From Fodinibius sp034521915 (lineage in GTDB: Bacteria > Bacteroidota > Rhodothermia > Balneolales > Balneolaceae): DNA of 64,000 bases. The position numbers were made by a program, and so were the translations under genes. Location of the stretch: the NCBI RefSeq assembly GCF_034521915.1, contig NZ_JAXHLU010000007.1:11780-75779 (forward strand), in the 5' to 3' direction. Positions 46,433 through 55,515 of this stretch are shown here, in pieces. Position 1 is the first letter of the stretch. Each line of letters opens with the position of its first letter. A model generated the notes under the pieces. That model was not told the DNA's origin and made no database searches. It saw only the letters and a program-made list of their open reading frames with translations.

Positions 46433-46868
46433 TTGAATATTTAGCTCAGTACGTTTTTATATAAGTGAGTGTTATTCTTGTTGTAATGCTTAGGGTTGTA
46501 AATTTTTATTATCGCAACGCGTTTAGCGATTAAAAAGTAGTCTATGTGTCATCCTGAACTTGTTTCAGGATCTCGCAGGGAGAAGAAATATTGATAAATA
46601 CGTTTCTTAGATCAACGATATAGTCCTTACGAGATCCCGGATCGGAGTCCGGGATGACACGGCAGGTATTGTCTTGGTTCTTGCCATCTAATCTAACCGC
46701 TAAATACGTTATCGCATTAGTCTTATATTGATTATTAAAAAATAACAACAAAAAGTATCTGAATTCGTATCTATAATAGTCTTATTGTGTGTGATATAAG
46801 CTATTAGAATTGACGATCAGTACCCGTATATTCCACCAAAATAAATTACTAATAAATATTATTTATTC
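46433..46868. other. 436-bp intergenic region with second palindromic repeat
   Basis: Holds the repeat at 46547-46659 and AT-rich flanks. Nothing else recognisable. The promoter of the rhomboid pair must lie near the right end. Confidence 0.6.
46547..46659. repeat. Palindromic intergenic repeat, TGTCATCC...GGATGACA type
   Basis: TGTCATCCTGAACTTGTTTC with AGGATCTCG at the left and GAGATCCCGGATC with GTCCGGGATGACA at the right give inverted ends over about 113 bp. This TGTCATCCTGA...GGGATGACA form is a familiar non-coding repeat in many bacterial genomes. It differs in sequence from the element at 44872. Confidence 0.7.
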
Positions 46869-47498
46869 TTGAATTATCAATCCCCGCAATACAGTCCTAA
46901 TACGCAACTATCGATCTTTCCTCCGGCAGTTAAACACCTGCTGATTATCAATTTGCTGGCTTTTGTAGCATTAAGTACCCCAGTAGTGTCAGAGTATTTA
47001 TTTACCTATGGAGCACTTTGGCCTATCGGTTCCGGACGTTTTGGTATTTGGCAGCTGGTCTCGTATATGTTTTTGCATGCCGGTTTTGGACATATCTTTT
47101 TTAATCTGTTTGCATTGTGGATGTTTGGTCAGGCTATCGAAAACTTTTGGGGTACCAATCGCTTTGTAATTTATTATTTTTTAACCGGTATTGGTGCTGC
47201 ATTGCTACATATGCTGATTGGCGCCGGCGGTGCTCCTACTTTGGGTGCTTCGGGAGCTGTTTACGGAATTTTACTGGCATTTGGGATGATGTTTCCCAAT
47301 CGCCCAATTATGCTTCTATTCCCGCCTATCCCAATAAAAGCCAAGTATTTTGTTGCTATTTTTGGTGCTATTGAACTCATTAGTGGATTAACAAGAGCTA
47401 ACTCCGGAGTAGCACACTTTGCCCACTTGGGTGGGATGCTTGTAGGCTTTATCCTTATAAAATATTGGGGATTAAAAAGTGAAGAATCTTACTACTAA
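46869..47498 (+). CDS. Rhomboid intramembrane serine protease 1
   Basis: 209 residues, starting at TTG (no ATG occurs before the first membrane helix). Six membrane helices carry the rhomboid signature: HIFFN in helix 2, catalytic Ser128 in GASGAVYG and His186 in AHLGG. It cleaves membrane-protein substrates within the bilayer, with the target unknown. It is followed after 61 nt by a second rhomboid gene. The two differ in the N-terminus and in the C-terminal tail, so they are an old duplication. Confidence 0.93.
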   Translation: MNYQSPQYSPNTQLSIFPPAVKHLLIINLLAFVALSTPVVSEYLFTYGALWPIGSGRFGIWQLVSYMFLHAGFGHIFFNLFALWMFGQAIENFWGTNRFVIYYFLTGIGAALLHMLIGAGGAPTLGASGAVYGILLAFGMMFPNRPIMLLFPPIPIKAKYFVAIFGAIELISGLTRANSGVAHFAHLGGMLVGFILIKYWGLKSEESYY

Positions 47499-47559
47499 CA
47501 GTATATTTTTTTGTTAACTTTACTCAATGCAGCAACAGCATTAATTGCGGATCACCAAT

Positions 47560-48426
47560 ATGTATAACGACACTTTCGGTAACTCAGTAAAGCGCGGTTA
47601 TTGGGGATTGCCGGTGGCAATTCGTGTAATTATTACGATCAATGTAGCCGTTTTTATCATACAAACGCTGCTTAGTATCTTTAGTCCCGCCTATAGTAGT
47701 CTATTTATTGATGCATTTGCCTTTTATCCCGAGTGGCAGACGGCACTTTTTCAGCCGTGGAGAGCGGTAACCTACATGTTTTTGCATGGGGGCGCGTTTC
47801 ATCTGCTTTTTAACATGCTTTGGCTCTGGTGGCTGGGTCGTTCGGTTGAAGAATCGATGGGACCTCGAACATTTTCGGTCCTCTTTTTTGGTGCCGGTAT
47901 AGGTGGGGCGTTATTCAATATTATTGCGGCTCCGTTGCTGGGTTTTAATCCCGTTATTGGAGCATCTGGAGCTGTTTACGGCATTATGGTTGCATTTGCG
48001 ATGCTTTATCCCACTATGCCTATTATGCTGATTTTCTTTCCTCCCATTCAGGCGCGTTATGTAGTAGCCGGACTTATTGCCATTGATGCCTTGCTGTTGG
48101 GATCATCAGACGGTACGGCCCGGATTGTCCACTTGGCCGGAGCAGGCATTGGCTATTTGCTGATGAAATACCATCGGCAGGGCAATGATTTAAGTCGCTG
48201 GATATTACCTGTTGAACAGTTTTGGTATCGATTGATGGGAATGTATCAAAAGAAAAAATCCCGCCCGAAAAACAAGAATATGCATTCCGTTTCTGATGTT
48301 GAAATTGTTGAGGAAACGGATCAATCTGAGCTCGACGCTATCTTGGAGAAAATTTCTCAAAAAGGATATGATGGTCTGACTGATAAGGAGAAACAAAAAC
48401 TCTTTGAGCTTAGCAATAAGAATTAA
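47560..48426 (+). CDS. Rhomboid intramembrane serine protease 2, with C-terminal cytoplasmic tail
   Basis: 288 residues from ATG 47560; an upstream in-frame TTG at 47545 is less likely. The rhomboid core has HLLFNMLWLW, catalytic Ser136 in GASGAVYG and His191 in HLAG. It also has a soluble tail of about 75 residues ending in the conserved pattern LDAILEKISQKGYDGLTDKE that is typical of Bacteroidota rhomboids. It is next to rhomboid 1 and just upstream of ispG (73 nt). Both enzymes keep the full Ser-His dyad. Confidence 0.93.
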   Translation: MYNDTFGNSVKRGYWGLPVAIRVIITINVAVFIIQTLLSIFSPAYSSLFIDAFAFYPEWQTALFQPWRAVTYMFLHGGAFHLLFNMLWLWWLGRSVEESMGPRTFSVLFFGAGIGGALFNIIAAPLLGFNPVIGASGAVYGIMVAFAMLYPTMPIMLIFFPPIQARYVVAGLIAIDALLLGSSDGTARIVHLAGAGIGYLLMKYHRQGNDLSRWILPVEQFWYRLMGMYQKKKSRPKNKNMHSVSDVEIVEETDQSELDAILEKISQKGYDGLTDKEKQKLFELSNKN

Positions 48427-48499
48427 ATAAAAAATCTGAATGATTTTTACCGTACCTGTGGTTCATTAGGGTACGATCAGAAAAAGAAACAAAGATATT

Positions 48500-49762
48500 A
48501 TGTCTCATATTAAACGAAGAGATTCTATTCAGGTAATGGTTGGAGATGTACCGGTAGGCGGTGGAGCGCCTATTGTGGTGCAGTCGATGACGAATACCGA
48601 TACGTCTGATGTTGACGCAACGGTAGAGCAAATTAAGCACTTACATACAGAAGGGTCAGAAATTGTCCGTATCACCGTAAATAATGACGCTGCGGCAAAG
48701 GCTGTACCCAAAATTAAGGAAAAGCTGCTTGCCGATGATGTTACGGTACCAATTGTTGGTGACTTTCATTACAACGGTCACAAACTGCTGGTTGATTACC
48801 CCGAGGCAGCACAAGCCTTATCTAAATTTCGTATTAATCCCGGCAATACCGGAACTAAAACGCGGGATGAGAATTTTTGCACTATTGTAGAGCAAGCGAT
48901 AAAACATGACAAGCCGGTGCGTATTGGCGTTAACTGGGGATCGCTCGATCAGAAGCTATTAGCAAAGAAAATGGATGCCAACAGTGAGCTTGAGGCTCCC
49001 AAGTCGTCTAAGCAGGTGATGCTGGACACCATGGTTGAGAGTGCACGGCGGTCTGCTGAGCTGGCCGAAAGTGTGGGACTCGCATCCAATAAAATTATTA
49101 TCAGCTGTAAAATGTCGCATGTACAGGATGTTGTACATGTATACGAACGGATAGCCGAGCTGCTCGATTATCCGCTTCATGTGGGGCTTACCGAAGCAGG
49201 TATGGGTATGAAAGGAACCGTCTCAAGCACCGCTGCGCTGTCGGTATTATTGCAGCAGGGCATTGGCGATACTATCCGTGTTTCATTGACGCCTAAGCCT
49301 GGTGGAGATCGTGCTAAGGAGGTCCGAATCTGTCAACAGATTCTACAATCACTCGGCATCCGCAACTTTGTACCGCAAGTAACGGCATGTCCCGGCTGTG
49401 GACGTACAAACAGCACATATTTCCAGGAGCTTGCTGATGAAATTCAAGACTACCTGCGCGAAATGATGCCCATCTGGCGCGATGTTTATCCTGGAGTTGA
49501 AGAGATGAATGTTGCGGTTATGGGATGTGTGGTTAACGGTCCCGGTGAATCTCGCAATGCTAATATCGGAATTTCGCTGCCTGGTACATTTGAAGAGCCT
49601 AAAGCACCTGTTTATATGGACGGTGAGCACTATACTACGCTCCGCGGCGAAGGCATTGGCGAAGAATTCCGAAATATTTTGGATGATTATGTGATGCGAA
49701 ATTATGGAAATACTAACGGGGAAGAGGAAAATGAACCGGTAGAAGAAAGTGCTTCTAAATAA
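48500..49762 (+). CDS. ispG: 4-Hydroxy-3-methylbut-2-enyl diphosphate synthase (flavodoxin-type pathway)
   Basis: MEP-pathway enzyme making HMBPP from MEcPP with a [4Fe-4S] cluster. 420 residues. N-terminal VQSMTNTDTSDVDATVEQI is the substrate-binding start. Cluster cysteines lie in TACPGCGRT and GCVVNGPGES. The length is that of the compact bacterial form without the large insert seen in chlamydiae and many Bacteroidetes. It indicates that isoprenoids, including the menaquinone side chain used by menA, come from the MEP pathway. A small lipoprotein gene follows after 20 nt. Confidence 0.96.
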   Translation: MSHIKRRDSIQVMVGDVPVGGGAPIVVQSMTNTDTSDVDATVEQIKHLHTEGSEIVRITVNNDAAAKAVPKIKEKLLADDVTVPIVGDFHYNGHKLLVDYPEAAQALSKFRINPGNTGTKTRDENFCTIVEQAIKHDKPVRIGVNWGSLDQKLLAKKMDANSELEAPKSSKQVMLDTMVESARRSAELAESVGLASNKIIISCKMSHVQDVVHVYERIAELLDYPLHVGLTEAGMGMKGTVSSTAALSVLLQQGIGDTIRVSLTPKPGGDRAKEVRICQQILQSLGIRNFVPQVTACPGCGRTNSTYFQELADEIQDYLREMMPIWRDVYPGVEEMNVAVMGCVVNGPGESRNANIGISLPGTFEEPKAPVYMDGEHYTTLRGEGIGEEFRNILDDYVMRNYGNTNGEEENEPVEESASK

Positions 49763-49782
49763 TTGCAATTATTTTTTCTGTG

Positions 49783-50415
49783 ATGCCTAAAAGGAAGCTC
49801 TTTTACTTGTTTATTGTATTTGCTGTTGTTGTAAGTTCTGTTTCCTGTTCTGAGGAGCAGGATAAGAAAGTCGATCAACAGTATCTTAATTCACAAGAGT
49901 ATTCTTCCTTTAAAAAGAATACAAATGAGGAATTAAAAAGTAACGACCATTCTGAAAATTTAGCGAATGATTTAGTCGAAATATCGGATTGTAGCTTTAG
50001 TGCTGCCTTACAATCTCCCTTTTCACTTGATTGGGAGGTTTTGGAGGGATTAAAAGCAAAAGCAGAATCATGTCATCTTGAAGAAGAAAATCAAAGATTA
50101 ACACTGGTGGGCATACAATCTTTGGAGCAGCAAACGGTGCGTTGGTTTTTGTTAGAGCACCCGTCCGCTTATCGTGATGCAGAAGTTATCGTGGCAACCT
50201 TTAGCGGTAAAGAATTGCGAAGCTTTAATACCGTAGGAATATATGAGCAGATTCCGGCACGTAGCATCCAAACAGATATAACCGTGAATAGCAGAGGGAG
50301 TAATATTTTTATACGATCGAAGACTATTCGTGACATTAAGTATCCGTTAGAGCAAAAAAACACCATTACAGCCGAATATGAAATTGATGCCGAGGGTGGT
50401 ATCAATGAATTGTGA
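49783..50415 (+). CDS. Small lipoprotein, function unknown
   Basis: 210 residues from ATG 49783 (a GTG directly before is also in frame). The lipoprotein signal is KLFYLFIVFAVVVSSVSC, followed by an acidic stretch EEQDKK. The mature part is mixed alpha/beta with two cysteines (about 70 and 96) that could form a disulfide. No family is recognised. It stands 20 nt after ispG and before an exported TPR protein, all in one direction. Confidence 0.7.
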   Translation: MPKRKLFYLFIVFAVVVSSVSCSEEQDKKVDQQYLNSQEYSSFKKNTNEELKSNDHSENLANDLVEISDCSFSAALQSPFSLDWEVLEGLKAKAESCHLEEENQRLTLVGIQSLEQQTVRWFLLEHPSAYRDAEVIVATFSGKELRSFNTVGIYEQIPARSIQTDITVNSRGSNIFIRSKTIRDIKYPLEQKNTITAEYEIDAEGGINEL

Positions 50416-50472
50416 TAAATATATTTACCCCGCTTAATTCAATGAATAAAAGTTTTGAGATAATTTAACGTT

Positions 50473-51243
50473 ATGAGTGTATTACAGAAAAGTATTATTT
50501 CGCTAGTAGCTTGTCTTAGTTTCCCGTTACTTCTTTTGGCCCAGCAAGATCTTGTGGATCAGAAACAGCGAGCAGATTCCCTTTATGAATCGTTTGAGGA
50601 AAAGCAGGCGCTGGGGATATACCGCAATATTCTGGAAGAAGAACCTGAAAATTATAAAGCGCTATGGCGGGCCAGTTTCTTATATTCCCGAATCGGTAAT
50701 AGGTTGAATGATGAGGAAGATCAAAAAGAATATTTTAATCGTGGAATTGATCTTGCGGAACGGGCGCTGGATGTAGATTCAACTGATGCACAATCACATT
50801 TTGTGATGGCGGTGGCAATGGGACGTAAGGCACTTATATCGGGAGCTCGTGAACGTGTTGCCGCCTCACGTGCCATTAAAAAACATGTCGACAAAGCATT
50901 GGAATACGACGAAAAACATGCGGGAGCATGGCACGTACTTGGACGATGGCATTTTAAGGTCGCAAACTTAAGCTGGGTGGAACGCGCTGCGGCTAATACC
51001 TTATTTGGAGGTATTCCCGGTGATGCAAGTAATCAAAAGGCTGCTGATGCTATCCAAAAGGCTATAGATCTTAATGATAATAACATTTTGTACTACTATG
51101 ATCTGGCTAAAGTGTACGAAGAGATGGGACAGGATCAACAGGCTGTGAAAGTATGTGAGAATGCGGTGGAGCTGGAAAGCCGAACCCCCGATGATCCCAT
51201 GCTAAAAGAGCAATGCAGAAAACTTATCTTTGATCTGCAATAA
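50473..51243 (+). CDS. Exported TPR protein, RMDN-like
   Basis: 256 residues with a signal peptide (about 1-23, cleavage after LLLAQ) and TPR-like helical repeats. The segment KHAGAWHVLGRWHFKVANLS, then VERAAANTLFGGIP and DASNQKAADAIQKAIDLN, is the pattern of the regulator-of-microtubule-dynamics (RMDN/FAM82) TPR group, found also in bacterial envelope proteins. In bacteria the role is unknown and is presumably a protein-binding one. It is intact and is followed by pfkA. Confidence 0.75.
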   Translation: MSVLQKSIISLVACLSFPLLLLAQQDLVDQKQRADSLYESFEEKQALGIYRNILEEEPENYKALWRASFLYSRIGNRLNDEEDQKEYFNRGIDLAERALDVDSTDAQSHFVMAVAMGRKALISGARERVAASRAIKKHVDKALEYDEKHAGAWHVLGRWHFKVANLSWVERAAANTLFGGIPGDASNQKAADAIQKAIDLNDNNILYYYDLAKVYEEMGQDQQAVKVCENAVELESRTPDDPMLKEQCRKLIFDLQ

Positions 51244-51329
51244 TTGTTATTTTAGGGGGTTTAAAGTGGACATTTGGTATTAGAACTTTGCATATCAGAA
51301 TAATTAAGAATTTCAATTCTCAGTAAATA

Positions 51330-52304
51330 ATGGAACGAATAGGTGTATTAACATCCGGTGGAGATGCCCCGGGTATGAATGCCGCCATACGTGCGGTCGT
51401 ACGAACTTGTGTATACTACGATATAACTCCCTATGGAATTTATCAGGGCTATGAGGGTCTGATCCAGAATGATATTAAAAAAATGGATGCCGGCTCGGTA
51501 AAGCATATTATTCACCAGGGCGGGACAATTTTAAAATCTGCTCGCAGTCTTGATTTTAAAACGGAAAAAGGCATGAAAAAAGCCTGGGATAATATTCAGA
51601 AGCATCGGCTTGATGGTCTTGTGGTAATCGGCGGTGATGGTACGTTTACCGGCGCTATGGAATTTGGTGAGAAGTTTGGTTTACCTATTGTTGGGATTCC
51701 GGGAACCATCGACAACGATATTTACGGTACTGATTTTACAGTGGGATTTGATACGGCCGTAAATACGGTTGTTGAGGCCGTAGATAAAATTAGGGATACG
51801 GCAACCTCCCATAATCGGCTGTTTTTTATTGAGGTAATGGGTCGCGATGCCGGATTTATTGCCGTGTATTCAGGTATTGCCGCCGGTTCTGAAGAGGTCT
51901 TAATTCCCGAAGAAGATCGTGGTATCGAGAAGCTTTTTGAATCGCTGGCAAGAACATCAAAACGAAATAAAACATCACGGCTGGTTATTGTTGCAGAAGG
52001 AGATAACAATGGAAGTGTTTATGACCTTGAAGACAAGGTCAAGGAAGAGTTTGGAGATCGCTATGAGACGAAAGTAACTATTCTGGGGCACGTGCAGCGG
52101 GGGGGGCGTCCGAGCTGTGCCGACCGGGTATTAGCAAGCAGGCTTGGTGTGATTGCTGTTGAGGCATTGAAAGAAGGAAAAAAAGATATCATGGTTGGTA
52201 TCCGTAATCGGGATATCCATTATACCGATTTTGAAAAGGCGACAAAGCAAAATCCCAAAATGGATAAAGAGCTGCTTCGTATCGCCGATATTATTTCAAT
52301 ATAA
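51330..52304 (+). CDS. pfkA: 6-Phosphofructokinase (ATP-dependent)
   Basis: Phosphorylates fructose-6-phosphate, the committed glycolytic step. 324 residues. Seen are GGDAPGMNAAIRAVV, VIGGDGTFTGA (the GGDG type, as in ATP-using enzymes), the catalytic PGTIDNDIYGTDFTVGFDTA and GHVQRGGRPSCADRV. It lies 23 nt before a maltodextrin-degrading GH13 gene, so sugar breakdown and glycolysis are tied at the transcript level. Confidence 0.97.
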   Translation: MERIGVLTSGGDAPGMNAAIRAVVRTCVYYDITPYGIYQGYEGLIQNDIKKMDAGSVKHIIHQGGTILKSARSLDFKTEKGMKKAWDNIQKHRLDGLVVIGGDGTFTGAMEFGEKFGLPIVGIPGTIDNDIYGTDFTVGFDTAVNTVVEAVDKIRDTATSHNRLFFIEVMGRDAGFIAVYSGIAAGSEEVLIPEEDRGIEKLFESLARTSKRNKTSRLVIVAEGDNNGSVYDLEDKVKEEFGDRYETKVTILGHVQRGGRPSCADRVLASRLGVIAVEALKEGKKDIMVGIRNRDIHYTDFEKATKQNPKMDKELLRIADIISI

Positions 52305-52327
52305 AATTTGTATGCTGATATAAAGTA

Positions 52328-54103
52328 ATGGAACACCCTCACGATCACACATCAAATAATGGCAATTCTGTTGATACATTCTATCATGCACCGGAATGGT
52401 CTAAGCATGTAATCTGGTATCAAATTTTTCCCGAGCGCTTTCGTAATGGTGATCCTTCCAATGATCCGACACGCGAAAGAGTAGGCGGCCCCAAAGGATG
52501 GAAAATATCACCCTGGACCGGCGACTGGTACAAGCAGTCTGAATGGGAGAAATCATTGGGAGATTCGTTTCGCGATGGCGTTTTTAAGCGCCGTTACGGT
52601 GGTGATTTGCAGGGCGTTATCGATAAGCTGGATTATTTGCAAGAGTTGGGGATCAGCGGGATTTATCTAAATCCTGTTTTTGATGCGGTGTCTCTGCATA
52701 AGTACGATACCAGCCACTATCACCATATTGATCGTTTTTATGGGCCCGACCCTGAGGGCGATGTGAAAATTATGAAGCTGGAAGATCCCGAAGATCCTGA
52801 TACATGGCAGTGGACATCAGCAGATAAGTTGTTTTTGAAGCTGATTGAAGAGGTCCATAATCGGGAGATGAGAATCATAATTGATGGAGTTTTTAACCAC
52901 ACGGGGACTGATTTTTGGGCGTTTCGGGATGTTAAAAAGTATCAGGATCAATCCAAATATAAGAACTGGTACTCCATTAATTCGTTTGCAGATGGCAACG
53001 GGCAGAAATTTGATTACGACGGCTGGTGGGGTGTAAAAAGTCTACCCGAATTAAAGGAAGTTGATGGCACGCTGGTAAAGCCCGTCCGGGAGCATATTTT
53101 TGCTATCACGCGTCGTTGGATGGATCCCGATGGAGATGGCGATCCGTCTGACGGAATTGACGGTTGGCGGTTGGATGTCCCCGAAGAAGTCGGGCAAAAG
53201 TTCTGGAAAGAATGGAATGCACTGGTACGGCGTATTAATCCCGAGGCGTATACGGTTGGAGAAATATGGACAGAGAAGGGCCGGGAATGGGTCAACGGTG
53301 AGCTATTTACCGCAGCTATGAATTATCCGTTTACCGAAGCGGTGCAGGAATATATGATTGACCAATCGGTGTCGGCTTCTGATTTTATGAAACGACTGCG
53401 ATCTATAAGGGAAGGATTGCCGGAGGGGGCCGAGCTGGTGCAGCAAAATTTAATGGATAGTCACGATACGCCTCGACTGGCATCGATGATTGTAAATCCC
53501 GGTCGTGAATTTGATACCAAAACCAAGCCCGAGGAAAGATTTGACGTTCGTAAACCAACGCCCAAAGAGCGTCGCCTGCAAAGGCTCATTGCGTTGTTTC
53601 AATATACTTATGTGGGAGCTCCCATGATTTTTTACGGTACGGAAGCCGGTATGTGGGGAGCTGATGATCCCGATGACCGAAAACCGATGGTTTGGCCAGA
53701 GTTAGAGTATGACGATGAGAAAAATCATCCGCTTGATAAGGAACGACCCATTGATGAAAATTCATTTGATGAGGAATTGTTTAACTGGTACAAGAAATTA
53801 GGTGAGATCAGGAATAAGCATTTAGCATTACGCAAAGGTAAATTTCAAGAATTACTTACCAAAAATGATGCTGATGTATTTGTTTTTGCCCGTTTTTTGA
53901 ATAAACATATGTTTTGTTTGGTGGCTGTTAACCGCTCAGATCAGACGCGGAAAATAAGAATACCTCTTGATCATTTTGAAGTTGAAGAAGGGAAGCATCT
54001 TGAAAATATTATTACCGGTAATCGAGCTGAGGTAGTAAATAGCGAAACTGTAATTACGCTTCCGCCCATTGCCGGTGCGGTATTATCCCCCGAAGAAAAT
54101 TAA
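52328..54103 (+). CDS. Cytoplasmic GH13 alpha-glucan hydrolase (cyclomaltodextrinase/neopullulanase-like)
   Basis: 591 residues without signal peptide, so it acts on imported maltodextrins. The GH13 barrel starts almost at once (VIWYQIFPERFRNGDPSNDP). Conserved regions are GVFNHTG, nucleophile Asp283 in GWRLDVPEE, acid/base Glu312 in VGEIWTE and Asp380 in DSHDTPR. All are present. The usual N-terminal CBM34-like domain of neopullulanases is missing. A C-terminal beta domain covers the last 90 residues. Released maltose or glucose would feed the GH65 enzyme encoded further on. It is followed by a redoxin gene after 2 nt. Confidence 0.9.
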   Translation: MEHPHDHTSNNGNSVDTFYHAPEWSKHVIWYQIFPERFRNGDPSNDPTRERVGGPKGWKISPWTGDWYKQSEWEKSLGDSFRDGVFKRRYGGDLQGVIDKLDYLQELGISGIYLNPVFDAVSLHKYDTSHYHHIDRFYGPDPEGDVKIMKLEDPEDPDTWQWTSADKLFLKLIEEVHNREMRIIIDGVFNHTGTDFWAFRDVKKYQDQSKYKNWYSINSFADGNGQKFDYDGWWGVKSLPELKEVDGTLVKPVREHIFAITRRWMDPDGDGDPSDGIDGWRLDVPEEVGQKFWKEWNALVRRINPEAYTVGEIWTEKGREWVNGELFTAAMNYPFTEAVQEYMIDQSVSASDFMKRLRSIREGLPEGAELVQQNLMDSHDTPRLASMIVNPGREFDTKTKPEERFDVRKPTPKERRLQRLIALFQYTYVGAPMIFYGTEAGMWGADDPDDRKPMVWPELEYDDEKNHPLDKERPIDENSFDEELFNWYKKLGEIRNKHLALRKGKFQELLTKNDADVFVFARFLNKHMFCLVAVNRSDQTRKIRIPLDHFEVEEGKHLENIITGNRAEVVNSETVITLPPIAGAVLSPEEN

Positions 54104-54105
54104 TT

Positions 54106-54654
54106 ATGCGTATTGATCCTAAGTACTTTAACACTTTTTTGCTTATTGTAGCCGTTGTGGCTGCTTCCCTGATCGCCTATTTTATTGTTAGTAATCGTAC
54201 GTCCGAAAAATCTGATTTTAAGCAGCGCATGTTTGCCCAGGATTCACTTCAAACAACCTGGTGGAATAATGTACAATCAGGTGATAGCGTAAAAGTATCC
54301 GATTTTGAAGGCGCATATATTGTATTGGATTTGTGGTCGAACTGGTCGGATGCTTCGCTGAAATCACATACCGAACTGGCCCAAATAAAGCGAGAATATC
54401 CTGATGAAATGGAGGTGTTGGCAGCTGCTGTGGGACTTCAAAAAAAGGAGGTGGAGCAGTATATACAGAAACATCAATTTCCCTTTCATTTTGTGGCAGG
54501 ATCAAGACAGTTTTCGGAGTTCAACATGCCGGGATTACCCGTTCAATTTGTGTATGATCAACAACTTGACCTTAAACATGTGTTCTTGGGATATTCGGAT
54601 GATCGACAATACGATAGCTTGCGGGTGCTTATAAAAGATGGAAACCAGCAATAA
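54106..54654 (+). CDS. Membrane-anchored redoxin-like protein with Ser in place of both active-site Cys
   Basis: 182 residues. An N-terminal membrane helix (about 9-29) is followed by a TlpA/ResA-like thioredoxin fold (VKVSDFEGAYIVLDLWSNW...GLPVQFVYDQ). The position of the WCxxC motif reads W-S-N-W-S81-D-A-S84, so both cysteines are serine. The protein has no cysteine and cannot do thiol chemistry. Folding landmarks, including the cis-Pro loop (GLP), are kept. It begins 2 nt after the GH13 gene and overlaps pabC by 17 nt. Possibly a binding or chaperone relic of a cytochrome-c maturation-type protein. Confidence 0.8.
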   Translation: MRIDPKYFNTFLLIVAVVAASLIAYFIVSNRTSEKSDFKQRMFAQDSLQTTWWNNVQSGDSVKVSDFEGAYIVLDLWSNWSDASLKSHTELAQIKREYPDEMEVLAAAVGLQKKEVEQYIQKHQFPFHFVAGSRQFSEFNMPGLPVQFVYDQQLDLKHVFLGYSDDRQYDSLRVLIKDGNQQ

Positions 54655-55513
54655 ATGGCTCATTTTTGATGGTAAGATTACTCCGGCGGACCAGCCGGTT
54701 GTACCCGCGGTTTCTCGAGGACTGATGTACGGCGATGGCGTTTTTGACACACTCCGAACCTATAAGGGCAAAACCTTTCTCCTTAAAGATCATCTTACTC
54801 GCTTGCATGCAGGAATGCGTATGTTGGGGATGCAAGTTGAATCTGAATTAGAGACTGAAGCAATCAAAGAGCAGCTAAGGAAACTCCTGGAAAAGCAGCA
54901 TCTGACACATAATGATGCTATTATTCGTTTGCAGGTGTGGCGGGATGGGCAGCGGGGCTATCATCCACAAGGCAACAGTAGCACACATTACTCTATCACC
55001 GCTTCGACCTGTCCGGAGGATTTTGCTCTACCAAAATTAGCTACTGTCGATCAAAGACGCATTCCCTCTCAATCGATGCCATCATCGGCAAAGTTTACCA
55101 ACGGAATTAATTATATTCTGGCTGCGCAGCAAGCCGCTGAGAAGGGAGGGGATGATGCCCTGATGCAAACGATCGATGGATTTATTTCGGAGACAACCAT
55201 CGCCAATCTTTTTTGGATTAAGGGTGATATGATTTTTACTCCCGATAAAGAATGTGATCTTATTCCCGGGATCACCCGAAAAGTTGTTTTGGATATAATA
55301 GAAGAAAATGGTCAATGGGAATGTCAAAAGGGCAAATATTCCCTTGATCATCTTTTAGAGGCCGATGCCGTGTGGATATGCAACTCAGTTCGAGAGGTTT
55401 TAGCTGTAGAAAAAATTGATCATCACAATTTTGATATTGATCATCCTGCCATAGACGAATTACAAAATCGGTATACTGCATTACGTCGAACTAATGCAAA
55501 ACTGCTAAGATAG
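54638..55513 (+). CDS. pabC: Aminotransferase class IV, probable aminodeoxychorismate lyase
   Basis: 291 residues, PLP fold type IV. The PLP lysine is K152 in SSAKFTNGINYILAAQQA. Other family features are SRGLMYGDGVFDTLRTYKG near the start, DGFISETTIANLFWIK and LIPGITRKVVLDI. Taken alone it could be a branched-chain aminotransferase. The pabB gene two nucleotides downstream favours 4-amino-4-deoxychorismate lyase, which releases p-aminobenzoate for folate. It overlaps the redoxin gene upstream. Confidence 0.85.
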   Translation: METSNKWLIFDGKITPADQPVVPAVSRGLMYGDGVFDTLRTYKGKTFLLKDHLTRLHAGMRMLGMQVESELETEAIKEQLRKLLEKQHLTHNDAIIRLQVWRDGQRGYHPQGNSSTHYSITASTCPEDFALPKLATVDQRRIPSQSMPSSAKFTNGINYILAAQQAAEKGGDDALMQTIDGFISETTIANLFWIKGDMIFTPDKECDLIPGITRKVVLDIIEENGQWECQKGKYSLDHLLEADAVWICNSVREVLAVEKIDHHNFDIDHPAIDELQNRYTALRRTNAKLLR

Positions 55514-55515
55514 AA

